NCBI GenBank assembly: GCA_038231215.1
Contig: JBBRLS010000001.1
Span: forward strand, 181,532 to 245,531
DNA length: 64,000 bases
Source: Schlegelella_A sp038231215
Lineage (GTDB): Bacteria > Pseudomonadota > Gammaproteobacteria > Burkholderiales > Burkholderiaceae_C
Direction: 5' to 3'
Made by a program: the position numbers and the translations under genes. Positions 33,838 through 42,285 of the stretch are shown one piece after another; position 1 is the first letter of the stretch, and every line of letters starts with the position of its first letter. The notes beneath the pieces are model-generated. The model saw nothing but the letters and a program-made list of their open reading frames with translations. It did no database searches and was not told the DNA's origin.

Positions 33838-34445
33838 CGGTCGCTTCCGGCCGCGAGCAGCGGCGCCGGGTCGATGCGTGCCTCGATCGAGAAGCGCAGG
33901 CCGGCGCTGCTGACGTCGCGGCCGTCGACGCGTTGCAAGCGCACGAGGGTCACATCGCGCCAGCCCTTGGCGGCGCCGAAAGAATCAGCGGCGCGCAGCG
34001 CCGAGGTGGCGTCGGCGGCCAGCCCTTCGAGGCGTATTTCGCCGCCGTCGGCCGAGTGATCGAATTCGAGCCATCGCACACCGGCCGGGGTCGCCGTCTC
34101 GAGCGACGCCAGCACGGCGGACCAGGGATAGGCCAAGGCCTTCGAGACGCGGCGCGCCGCGCGACGCGCGTCGGCGTCGCCCTCGGTGGTCGCCACCACC
34201 TCGGACGAACGCGGGCGTCCGGGATCGCGCGTCGTCGTCGATCGTGAATCGCGTGCGAGCCGCTCGAACTCGGCGTGCGTCGACCAGGCGACGGTGCCGG
34301 CCGCAAGCAGCGCGACGATGCCGCCCAAGGCGAACACCCGGGCGGCGACCGGTGGGCGCGACGCCCCGGCCAGGAAGTCCGGGCGGGGCCAGCGCGCCCT
34401 GCTCGCCGAGCCTGCCGCGCCCGTCACGCGCGCGGTGCCTGTCAT
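33834..34445 (-). CDS. GspL C-terminal half / PilN-like platform protein
   Basis: 203 residues: an N-terminal cytoplasmic tail, a transmembrane helix (VFALGGIVALLAAGTVAWS), a short coiled coil and a periplasmic domain (VRWLEFDHSADGGEIRLEG, then LRAADSF). In standard systems GspL is one protein with a cytoplasmic actin-like domain joined to such a membrane part. Here the two halves are separate genes, as PilM and PilN are in type IV pili. ATGA overlaps on both sides. Confidence 0.78.
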   Translation of the reverse strand: MTGTARVTGAAGSASRARWPRPDFLAGASRPPVAARVFALGGIVALLAAGTVAWSTHAEFERLARDSRSTTTRDPGRPRSSEVVATTEGDADARRAARRVSKALAYPWSAVLASLETATPAGVRWLEFDHSADGGEIRLEGLAADATSALRAADSFGAAKGWRDVTLVRLQRVDGRDVSSAGLRFSIEARIDPAPLLAAGSDR

Positions 34446-35272
34446 GGGTGTCCTGCCTCGCTAGAACGAAACAGCCAGTCTGCCCGCTCGGCGCGGTCGA
34501 CAAGCGGCCCGAGCGGAAGGCGAAAGCCGCCGGCGACATCGGCATCCACGCCCCAGCCGGCGAGCAGGGTCTCGCCAGTACCGAGCGCCGATTCGGCGAC
34601 CAGCCGCGCGTGCAGGTCGTCGAGGGCGGCGGGTGTCGCAGCGTCGAGAAAGCGCTGCTGTGCGTCGATCAACGCGCCGTTCGCGAGGACCAGGCAGGTG
34701 ACGAGCGTGTGCTCGACGACGAGCAGCGTCGCCGATTGCGCCGAGGCGAGGTCCGGCGCGCGAAGCGCGGCGAGCGCAAGCACCTCGGACCAGAGCGGCA
34801 CCACACATTCGAGATCGATGTCGCCGGATGCCGCCGCCGTGCCGATCGCCGTCAGGTCGGCCCCGTGCAGGGCGCAGGCGTAGCCGGAGCGACGATCGAT
34901 GGCGATCGGCCAGGTCGCCGCCGCGGCGCCGTGATAGGTCGCGAATCGCTTGGCGGCGTCGCGCGCGGCATCACCGCCGGCAGCGTCGGCGAGGTGCAGG
35001 GTATGCAGCAGGCGTCCCGAGACGAGCAGGGACGCGCGGCACGGGTCCGCCGCGCTCGCCCAGGCGCCGAAGCTCGCACAGCGCTGCGGCGCGACCGCGC
35101 TGGCGCCTGGCGCGGCGACGACGCCGTCTGCATCGACGAGCACCGTCCACGACGGGCGTGGCCAGACGATGCGGCGGACGGCGCGTCGGCCCTGCGCGAG
35201 CCAGCCGCCCGCCAAACGCAGCCGATCGGCGCGAAGCGCGGTCGCGGCCGGCTCACTCGCTCTGAGTGACAC
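34442..35272 (-). CDS. GspL N-terminal half / PilM-like cytoplasmic platform protein
   Basis: 276 residues from a GTG start at 35272, overlapping the gspE end by 20 bases. No signal or transmembrane segment. Alternating beta/alpha composition (SWTVLVDADGVVAAPG, ATWPIAIDRRSGYACALHG, SATLLVVEHTLVTCLVLANG) fits the actin-like cytoplasmic domain of GspL/PilM, which binds GspE. The assignment is from position between GspE and the PilN-like gene plus fold-like pattern; sequence similarity is weak. Confidence 0.65.
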   Translation of the reverse strand: MSLRASEPAATALRADRLRLAGGWLAQGRRAVRRIVWPRPSWTVLVDADGVVAAPGASAVAPQRCASFGAWASAADPCRASLLVSGRLLHTLHLADAAGGDAARDAAKRFATYHGAAAATWPIAIDRRSGYACALHGADLTAIGTAAASGDIDLECVVPLWSEVLALAALRAPDLASAQSATLLVVEHTLVTCLVLANGALIDAQQRFLDAATPAALDDLHARLVAESALGTGETLLAGWGVDADVAGGFRLPLGPLVDRAERADWLFRSSEAGHP

Positions 35273-36857
35273 GATCGAGTTCCTCGAGTGTCGTCGTGCC
35301 TTCCAGCACGGCCTCGATGACGAGCTGACGCAGCGGCCGCATGCCGGCCGCGCTGGCGGCCTGCTTGAGTCGCCCGATCGGGGCTCGGCCGGCGATCAGG
35401 TCGCGCAGGGCATCGTCGAGCAGCAGGAATTCGGCCACAGCGCGACGGCCCCTATAGCCGGTGCCGCGACAGCGATCGCAGCCGTGTCCGCGCGCCATCC
35501 GGTGCGCCTGCCCTCGGTCGATGCCGAGCCGCGCCAGCGTGCCGTCGGCGACGATGCGTGGCCGCGTGCAGTGCGGGCAGTTAACGCGGATCAGGCGCTG
35601 CGCGACGACCCCGTTCAGGGCAGAGACGACGTTGTAGAGATCGAGCCCCATGTGCATGAAGCGGCCGATCACGTCGAACGCGCTGTTCGCATGCACGGTG
35701 CTGAACACGAGATGGCCGGTGAGGGCGGCTTGGACCGCGATCTGCGCCGTTTCGGGGTCGCGGATCTCGCCGACCATCACGCGGTCGGGATCGTGACGCA
35801 GCACCGAGCGCAGGCCGCGCGCGAAGGTCAGGCCCTTCTTCTCGTTGACCGGGATCTGCACGACGCCAGGCAATTGGTATTCGACCGGGTCTTCGATCGT
35901 GACGATCTTGTCGCTGCCGTCGTTGATCTCGCTGATCGCCGCGTAGAGCGTCGTCGTCTTGCCACTGCCGGTCGGGCCGGTGACGAGCAGCATGCCGTAA
36001 GGCTGACGCGCCAGCCTGCGGATCGCCTCGCAGGCCCGGCCGTCGAAGCCGAGCGCGTCGAGCGTGAGGTGGCCCTGCTCCTCGATCTGGGCGCGATCGA
36101 GGACGCGGATCACGGCGTCCTCGCCGAAGATGCTCGGCATGATCGAGAGCCTGAAGTCGATCTCGCGGCCGTTCATGCGCAGCTTGAAGCGGCCGTCCTG
36201 CGGCAGCCGGCGCTCGCCGATATCGAGCTCGGCCATCACCTTCAGGCGCGACACGAGCTGCTCGGCGGTGGCGCTGCCACCGAGCGAGCGAACGTCCTGC
36301 ATGGCGCCGTCGATGCGAACACGGATGCGCAGGCCTTGCTCGGTGCACTCGAGGTGCACGTCGCTGGCGCCGTCCTGCAGCGCGTCGTAGAGCGTCGAGT
36401 CGAGCAGGCGCACGATCGGACTGGCCTGCTCGCTGAGGTTGAGGGCCGACAGCTCGGTGGCGCCGGTGCCTTCTCCGACGGCGTCGAATCCGCCGTCGAA
36501 GTCGGCGAGCGCGCGGTAGCCGGCTGCGCCTTCGTCGAGCAGGGTCTCCAGCGCATCGACGCTGCACTCGATCCAGCGAACGCTACGCTGCACGCGCGCT
36601 TCGAGGCGTTGCAGAAGCATCGCATCGGATCGCCGGTCGGCCAGCAGGGCCAGCGTCGACGTCGAAGAGCGCGCGAGCACGCAGCGCCAGCGTTGCGCTT
36701 CGGCGGCGGTCCAGGTCGTGAAGTCGAGCTGCCAGGGCGGATCGTGCGGCGCGGGCAGCCATCGCGCCAGCGCCTCGGCGGCGCCTCCCGCAGACCCGAC
36801 CGTCTCGGTCTCGCCGTCGATGATTCCGTCGGCGCTCGCCGCGGCCATCAGCGTCAT
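35253..36857 (-). CDS. gspE: Type II secretion ATPase GspE
   Basis: 534 residues. Walker A LLVTGPTGSGKTTTLYAAIS, Asp-box segment DKIVTIEDPVEYQL, Walker B region VMVGEIRDPETAQIA, His-box LVFSTVHANSA, and a four-cysteine zinc knuckle (CPHC and CDRC about 40 residues apart). All key ATPase residues are present. A divergent N-terminal domain (about 1-140) should bind the GspL-like protein. It powers pseudopilus assembly at the inner membrane. The ATG overlaps the gspF stop (ATGA). Confidence 0.96.
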   Translation of the reverse strand: MTLMAAASADGIIDGETETVGSAGGAAEALARWLPAPHDPPWQLDFTTWTAAEAQRWRCVLARSSTSTLALLADRRSDAMLLQRLEARVQRSVRWIECSVDALETLLDEGAAGYRALADFDGGFDAVGEGTGATELSALNLSEQASPIVRLLDSTLYDALQDGASDVHLECTEQGLRIRVRIDGAMQDVRSLGGSATAEQLVSRLKVMAELDIGERRLPQDGRFKLRMNGREIDFRLSIMPSIFGEDAVIRVLDRAQIEEQGHLTLDALGFDGRACEAIRRLARQPYGMLLVTGPTGSGKTTTLYAAISEINDGSDKIVTIEDPVEYQLPGVVQIPVNEKKGLTFARGLRSVLRHDPDRVMVGEIRDPETAQIAVQAALTGHLVFSTVHANSAFDVIGRFMHMGLDLYNVVSALNGVVAQRLIRVNCPHCTRPRIVADGTLARLGIDRGQAHRMARGHGCDRCRGTGYRGRRAVAEFLLLDDALRDLIAGRAPIGRLKQAASAAGMRPLRQLVIEAVLEGTTTLEELDRVTQSE

Positions 36858-37948
36858 TGCACCTGCTCCACCAACTGGAAGATCGGCAGGTACATGAGAA
36901 CGATGATGGCGCCGATGACGACGCCCATGACGAGCATGAGCGCCGGGTTGACGATGCGCGTGACGAGCTCAGTCAGGCGGGCGAGCTCCTCGTCGTAGAA
37001 GGCGGCGGCTTCGCCGAGCATCGTGCCGAGCTCGCCGCTCTTTTCGCCGACGCGGATCATGCGCAGCGAGACGGGGGTGACGAGGCCATGCTGGTCGAAC
37101 GCGGTTGACAATCGCTCGCCGCGCCGAATCGCCTCGACCGCCGCGTCTAGCCCGGGCCGGAGCGGCGCGGCGATCACCTCGCGCGCGGTGCGCAAGGCCA
37201 CCACCGCGGTGACGCCGGCGCCGATCAGCATGCTGGCGGTGCGGTAAAAACGCGCCAGGGCGAGCAGTCGCAAGCGCGGTCCGAGCAAGGGCATTTGCCA
37301 GAGGCCTTGCCGCCAGGCCGCGCCGATGCGTGCGTCGCGGGCCAGCACGACGAGCGTCGAGGCGAAGGCCAGGGTCGCGCCGAGGACCAGCCAGGGATGG
37401 GCACCGCTGATCCGTCCTGCGGCGATGAGGACGCGCGAGGCGGCCGGAAGATCCTGGCCCGTGCCCTCGAGGATGCCGGCGAAGCGAGGGACGACGAACA
37501 ACATCAGGAAGAGCAGCACCGATCCGCCGGCGACGAGAAGCGTGATCGGGTAGATCGCGGCGCTGACGAGCTTGTCGCGAAGGCGTTCGACCCAGGCCAG
37601 GTAGGCCGCGTGCTCGCGCAGGCCGCGCTCCATCTGTCCGGTCCGTTCGCTCGAGGCGATGACGGCGACGAAGAGCGGATCGAAGGCGTCCGCTCGCGAC
37701 CGCAGCGCCGCGGAAAACGGCTGACCCGCTTCGACCAGGGCCAGCACGACATCGAAGACGCTCGCCGCGTAGGCCGAGGCCTCCTTTTCACGCAGCCCGC
37801 TCAGCGCCTCGAGCAGGGGGATGCCGGCGTGCAGAAGCACGGCCAGCTCTTGGCTGAACTGGCGCAGCGGAAAGCGGCCGGGGCGGGACGTGATGACGGC
37901 CCGACCCAAGACGCGCCCGCGCCACTCACCAGCTGACGATATCGGCAT
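36854..37948 (-). CDS. gspF: Type II secretion inner-membrane platform protein GspF
   Basis: 364 residues from the ATG at 37948, which overlaps the gspG end by 23 bases. Two GspF/PilC repeats: RQFSQELAVLLHAGIPLLEALSGL, then FYRTASMLIGAGVTAVVALR, each followed by transmembrane helices (LLVAGGSVLLFLMLFVVP; LMLVMGVVIGAIIVLMYLPI). The usual N-terminal subdomain of about 60 residues seen in GspF is shortened, so the protein is slightly small. It is the multi-span core around which GspE works. An upstream reading frame into gspG exists but is non-homologous. Confidence 0.93.
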   Translation of the reverse strand: MPISSAGEWRGRVLGRAVITSRPGRFPLRQFSQELAVLLHAGIPLLEALSGLREKEASAYAASVFDVVLALVEAGQPFSAALRSRADAFDPLFVAVIASSERTGQMERGLREHAAYLAWVERLRDKLVSAAIYPITLLVAGGSVLLFLMLFVVPRFAGILEGTGQDLPAASRVLIAAGRISGAHPWLVLGATLAFASTLVVLARDARIGAAWRQGLWQMPLLGPRLRLLALARFYRTASMLIGAGVTAVVALRTAREVIAAPLRPGLDAAVEAIRRGERLSTAFDQHGLVTPVSLRMIRVGEKSGELGTMLGEAAAFYDEELARLTELVTRIVNPALMLVMGVVIGAIIVLMYLPIFQLVEQVQ

Positions 37949-38363
37949 CTTCACCCTCGCCGCCGGGCTTGCCGTCGCGACCCAGCGAGGCGAGGTCGTA
38001 GTCGCCGTGCTGGCCGGGAAACACATACTGGTAGTCGTGGCCCCAAGGGTCCTTGGGAACCGCTTTGGCGAGATAGGGGCCGGCCCAGTTAGGCTCTTGC
38101 GCCGGCTTGACGACAAGAGCGGCGAGGCCTTGCTCGGTGCTCGGATAGTGGCCCAGGTCGATGCGGTACTGGTCGAGCGACTTAGAGAGCGACTCGATCT
38201 GCGCTCGCGTCACCTTGACCTCGGATTTGCCGATCTGCGCGAACAGCTTGGGACCGACGAATCCGGCGAGCAAGCCGATGATCACCATCACGACCAGAAG
38301 CTCAAGAAGCGTGAAGCCGCCGTCGCGTCGCGTTCGACGGGCCGGAGGAAGGTGCATGGGCAT
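37926..38363 (-). CDS. gspG: Type II secretion major pseudopilin GspG
   Basis: 145 residues from the ATG at 38363 (a second ATG follows two codons later). Prepilin junction RDGGFTLLELLVVMVIIGLLAGFVGPKLF, with Glu5, then the classic GspG calcium-loop region YPSTEQGLAALVVKP, WAGPYLAKAVPKDPWGHDYQY and a final SLGRDGKPGGEGEDADI. It is the first gene of the secretion operon. The 248-base gap to the divergent protease gene must hold its promoter. Confidence 0.97.
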   Translation of the reverse strand: MPMHLPPARRTRRDGGFTLLELLVVMVIIGLLAGFVGPKLFAQIGKSEVKVTRAQIESLSKSLDQYRIDLGHYPSTEQGLAALVVKPAQEPNWAGPYLAKAVPKDPWGHDYQYVFPGQHGDYDLASLGRDGKPGGEGEDADIVSW

Positions 38364-38611
38364 CGTCGGTTCGGGGCGGTGGGAAGGCAGATCGTAGGAA
38401 GGCGATGTGACCGGGACATGAAGGCGCCGCGTCGACAGTGGGAGTGGTCCATTTGGCTCATGGCTGCCGCGGGTGGCCGCTCGGGGCGAGCGCGGCACGC
38501 ATCGAATCGCGATCGCGCCGAACGGCCCATGGCCGGCCCGTCGAAGCAACGCGGTTGCCACATCGCGCGCCTAGACTGATCCGACGAAAAAATTCGGGAG
38601 CTTCGAGCGCC
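38364..38611. promoter_or_regulatory. Divergent intergenic region, gspG operon / PEP-CTERM protease
   Basis: 248 bases between divergent starts, so promoters for both the secretion operon and the protease should lie here. No convincing -35/-10 pair or -24/-12 site was found by eye. A weak purine-rich site (CGGGAG, 38595-38600) precedes the protease ATG by 11 bases. Confidence 0.4.
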
Positions 38612-39469
38612 ATGCGAGATCGCGAGTGGATCTGCTCATTAATTGCCGCGGTCTGCGTGGTCGCGGCATCGCCTGCGCGCGCCGTGGTCACGGCCGACGG
38701 CGCCAATCCGGCGGTTCCCGCCGGTCTTGACCTCGCTGGGGTGGGCGCTCTGTCGAACGGATGTTCTTCCGTCCTTCTCGCGGGCGGTGAATGGCTGCTC
38801 GGCGCGGCGCATTGCGCGGCCGGACCCGGCTCGACGGTCTCGTTCGCGAACGGCGCCACCGCTTCGATCACCGAACTTGTCTTTGCGCCGGACTGGCTAC
38901 CCGGCCAACAGGTCGCCGTCAACGACCTGTCGCTCATGAAGCTTTCGGCCACGCCGAGCGGAGTCGTTGGCTACGCCATCTCGGCACCGCCTTCGAATGG
39001 CACGCGAATCGTCGTCGCCGGCTACGGAGCTGGTGGCGACGGCGTGACGGGAGGCGTGTTGCCGGCCGGAACGCTGCGCTTCGGATTCAATGAATACGAG
39101 ACGATCCTGGGGGGTCCTCCTTACAACGGCCGCGTCTACGGCTTCGATTTCGATAATGGCGGCGCTGCGTTCAATCGCTTCGGCTCCAGCGGCCTCGGTG
39201 CCGGCGAGGCGATGCTCGCCTCCTTGGATTCCGGAGGCCCGAGCTTTGTCCTCGAGGGCGGGATCTGGAAGATCGCCGGGATTCATTCCGGCATTGACCA
39301 GGGTTTCGGCACGACCTTCGGCGGCGTCGGCTTCGATCTGCAGGCCGGTTATTACGGTGCCTGGATCGGCGAGGTCACCGCCGTACCGGAGCCGCGCTCG
39401 GGAGCCCTGGCATTGGCCGGTCTGGCCCTGCTCGGTGCTTTCGCGCTCAGGCGCCGCGTCGGCGCCTGA
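38612..39469 (+). CDS. Trypsin-like serine protease with PEP-CTERM sorting signal
   Basis: 285 residues. Signal peptide ends SPARA. The S1 catalytic triad is visible: His67 in GAAHC, Asp105 in VNDLSLMKL, Ser207 in LDSGGPSF, so the enzyme should be active. The C-terminus is an exosortase tail VPEPRSGALALAGLALLG plus ALRRRVGA. It should be an extracellular or envelope-bound protease processed by an exosortase. It is transcribed away from the gspG operon, suggesting co-regulation and possible export through that machine. What it cleaves is unknown. Confidence 0.93.
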   Translation: MRDREWICSLIAAVCVVAASPARAVVTADGANPAVPAGLDLAGVGALSNGCSSVLLAGGEWLLGAAHCAAGPGSTVSFANGATASITELVFAPDWLPGQQVAVNDLSLMKLSATPSGVVGYAISAPPSNGTRIVVAGYGAGGDGVTGGVLPAGTLRFGFNEYETILGGPPYNGRVYGFDFDNGGAAFNRFGSSGLGAGEAMLASLDSGGPSFVLEGGIWKIAGIHSGIDQGFGTTFGGVGFDLQAGYYGAWIGEVTAVPEPRSGALALAGLALLGAFALRRRVGA

Positions 39470-39685
39470 GCGGGCGGCCGATCGGGCCTGCCTCGAAGCG
39501 CCGCGGCGACGCGCGGTCCCTTATCGCGACGCGGCCGATTCGCTTGAGGTTCGCGGGCACCGGGCTCGATGCTCCGTTCGGCACGTGCGCATTCATTGGC
39601 GCGACATCGCCTCAGCCGACAGTCGGTGCGAAGGACGCGCGATGTGCGCCCCTTTCGCATCAGCCGCAAGGCAAAGGAGTCGTCG

Positions 39686-40294
39686 ATGAAATACGTGCAG
39701 AGGGTGGCGGCGGCAGCGCTGGCAGCGGGGTTGGCCGGTCCGGCGTTCGCCACGACCGTGGCGTTGCCCGGCGACGCAAGCTGGCAGTCGTTCAACGTGA
39801 ATGACCTCGACGCGGTGTCGCACGGCCTCGAATGGATCGACAACAACAATACGCTCGATCCGAACTTCGGCACGTCGCTGACCTTCACCTTCACGATCGG
39901 CGCCGGACTGCAGGGCACACTGACCGTCGTCGACGCGGGCTTCGCCGGCGACACCTTCGTCGTCAGGAACGGTGGCGCCTTCCTGGGCAACACATCGGGC
40001 GTGCCGACCACCAACTTCTTGACCGCCGCCAACGTCGGGACCGACTTCAACGTCGCGTTGGCCGATCCGAACGACTTCAGCCAGGGGGTGTTCGTGCTCG
40101 GGCCGGGCACCTACAGCATCACCGGCTCGCTGCTGGCCTCGGTGCTGTTCGACGACAACGTGACGCCGCTCGACGCGACCGTGGGTGGAATCAATCTCTC
40201 CGTCGTCCCGGTTCCGGATGCGCCCGCGTTGCCCACCCTGCTCGCCGGTCTTGGCGTGCTTGGCCTCGTCGCCTCGCGCCGCCGCGTTCGCTGA
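39686..40294 (+). CDS. PEP-CTERM-like secreted protein
   Basis: 202 residues; AAGGAG lies seven bases before the ATG. Signal peptide MKYVQRVAAAALAAGLAGPAFA. The mature domain is beta-rich (FTIGAGLQGTLTVVDAGFAGDTFVV), like a jelly-roll. The tail VPVPDAPALPTLLAGLGVLG and ASRRRVR has the helix and basic end of exosortase substrates but a VPVPDAP motif instead of VPEP. Possibly a matrix protein. The following 5'-nucleotidase gene starts 17 bases after its stop, so they may be co-transcribed. Confidence 0.88.
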   Translation: MKYVQRVAAAALAAGLAGPAFATTVALPGDASWQSFNVNDLDAVSHGLEWIDNNNTLDPNFGTSLTFTFTIGAGLQGTLTVVDAGFAGDTFVVRNGGAFLGNTSGVPTTNFLTAANVGTDFNVALADPNDFSQGVFVLGPGTYSITGSLLASVLFDDNVTPLDATVGGINLSVVPVPDAPALPTLLAGLGVLGLVASRRRVR

Positions 40295-40311
40295 CCACGC
40301 AAGGAGACTGA

Positions 40312-42285
40312 ATGCACTCGATCCGCCTTCTCGCTGCCGCGTCACTGGCGCTGGCCTCTTTCATCGCCGCGCCCGTCGCGCAGGCGCAAGCCCAACCGCT
40401 CACGATCAAGATCATCGGCTTCAACGACTACCACGGCAACCTGCAGTCGCCTGGAACCTTCGGCTTGAACACGATCACCGCCACGCCCAGGCCCGCCGTA
40501 GGCGGGGCCGAATACGTCGCGGCCTACGTGGCTCGGCTGAAGGCGCAGAACCCGCTCAACGTCGTGGTTGGCGCTGGCGACTTCATCGGCGCGTCGCCGC
40601 TGATCTCGGCGCTGTTCTTCGACGAGCCGGCGGTCGAGACGCTGAACAAGATCGGCGTGGAGTTCAACGCGGTCGGCAACCACGAATTCGACAAGGGCTC
40701 GGCCGAACTGAAGCGGTTGCAGAACGGCGGCTGCAAGATGACGAGCGGCGCGGTCGATCCAAACAGCTGCAAGGGGCTCGGCTCCGCGGCACCGGGCAGC
40801 TTCGACGGCGCGAAGTTCAAGTGGCTGTCCGCCAACGTCTACGAGACAGCGACCGGCAGGACGCTTCTGCCCTCCTACGGCATCAAGAGCTTCAACGGCA
40901 TCAAGGTCGCCTTCATCGGCATGACGCTGAAGGGCACGCCGTCCATCGTCACGCCGACCGGGGTGGCCGGCCTTGACTTCCGTGACGAGGCCGACACCGT
41001 GAACGCGCTCGTGCCGCGCCTGCGCGCCCAGGGCATCGAGGCGATCGTCGTCCTTGTCCACCAGGGCGGGTTCCAGAGCCTGCCGCCCGGCTCGGCGGCG
41101 AGCGACGCCAACGTCAATGACATCAACGGCTGCCTGAACAATCTGCGGTCCGGGGCGACGCCGAGCGAGATCGAGGCGATCGTGGCGCGGCTCGACAACG
41201 CCGTCGACCTCGTGATCAGCGGCCATACGCATGCGGCCTACAACTGCTCGGCCAACACGGTCGACGTGGTCGGCACGCGCGTCGGTTCGACCGTCTTTGC
41301 CAATACGAGCACGCCGCGCCCGACCGGCCTGCCGAACAAGGTGGGCCGCCTGGTGCCGGTGACGAGCGCGAGCGCGTTCGGCCGAGTCCTGACCGATATC
41401 GACGTGACGATCAACCCGGCCACCCGCGACATCGTCGCGGTCTCGGCGACGAATCGGCTGGTCGACCGCGCGGACCAGGGGATCAATGCCGCGATCGCCG
41501 CCGACCCGAGCGTGAAGAACGTCGTCGACGGCTACAACACGCTGGTCTCGCCGCTCGCCAATCAGGTGATCGGCACGATCACCCAGCCGCTGCCGAACAG
41601 CAGCGGAACGGTCGGCGAGATGCCCGCGGGCGATCTGATCGCCGACGCGCAGCTACAGGCCACCCAGCCGGCGGGCGTCGGCGGTGCCGTGATGGCGTTC
41701 ATGAACGCCGGCGGGGTGCGCAATCCCGGGTTCGACTTCTGCGGCGCTTTCCCGGGTCCGGGTTACCCGAACTGCAACGTCACCTACGGCAACGCGTTCC
41801 AGGTCCAGCCCTTCGGCAACAGCCTGGTCACCATGACACTGACGGCACAGCAGATCAAGAACTTGCTCGAACAGCAGTTCGTCGGCTGCTTCGGTCAGGG
41901 TACGCAGCGCATCCTGCAGATCTCGAACGGCCTGCACTACACGTGGATGGCGAGCAACGCGCCGTGTTCGAAGATCACCGACCTGTCGTTCACGCCCACC
42001 GACGTCACCGTCGTTCCCCCGGTGGTCACCGGGCCGACGGACGTCATCGTCGCGGGCGGTGCCATCGTCGGCGAGCCGAACCGCACATTCCGCGTGACGG
42101 TGAACAACTTCATCGCGGCCGGCGGCGACGGGTTCACCGTGCTCACTGGCGGCGTGAGTGCTCTCGGCGGGGCCCAGGACATCGACGCGCTAACCGCCTA
42201 CTTTGCCGGCTACAAGTCGCCGAACGCGGCCTACGACCCAACCTTGCCGGCGCTCGCCATTCCGCGCATCACGCGCCTGCCTTGA
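40312..42285 (+). CDS. Secreted bifunctional 5'-nucleotidase / 2',3'-cyclic phosphodiesterase family
   Basis: 657 residues. Signal peptide ends VAQAQA. The metallophosphatase domain has all metal-binding motifs: IIGFNDYHGN (residues 35-43), VGAGDFIGASPL, VGNHEFDKG (about 121-129), VLVHQGG, and ISGHTHAAYNC (about 302-312). The C-terminal 5'-nucleotidase domain contains GEMPAGDLIADAQ and FMNAGGVRNPG, then GDGFTVL. It should hydrolyse extracellular nucleotides in the periplasm or outside, releasing phosphate and nucleosides. The TGA shares its last base with the next ATG (TGATG). Confidence 0.95.
   Translation: MHSIRLLAAASLALASFIAAPVAQAQAQPLTIKIIGFNDYHGNLQSPGTFGLNTITATPRPAVGGAEYVAAYVARLKAQNPLNVVVGAGDFIGASPLISALFFDEPAVETLNKIGVEFNAVGNHEFDKGSAELKRLQNGGCKMTSGAVDPNSCKGLGSAAPGSFDGAKFKWLSANVYETATGRTLLPSYGIKSFNGIKVAFIGMTLKGTPSIVTPTGVAGLDFRDEADTVNALVPRLRAQGIEAIVVLVHQGGFQSLPPGSAASDANVNDINGCLNNLRSGATPSEIEAIVARLDNAVDLVISGHTHAAYNCSANTVDVVGTRVGSTVFANTSTPRPTGLPNKVGRLVPVTSASAFGRVLTDIDVTINPATRDIVAVSATNRLVDRADQGINAAIAADPSVKNVVDGYNTLVSPLANQVIGTITQPLPNSSGTVGEMPAGDLIADAQLQATQPAGVGGAVMAFMNAGGVRNPGFDFCGAFPGPGYPNCNVTYGNAFQVQPFGNSLVTMTLTAQQIKNLLEQQFVGCFGQGTQRILQISNGLHYTWMASNAPCSKITDLSFTPTDVTVVPPVVTGPTDVIVAGGAIVGEPNRTFRVTVNNFIAAGGDGFTVLTGGVSALGGAQDIDALTAYFAGYKSPNAAYDPTLPALAIPRITRLP

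Noticed and set aside
34950..36998. Open frame of 682 codons on the plus strand.
   Set aside because: Antisense to gspE and the GspL-like gene, which carry full motifs; no own domain.
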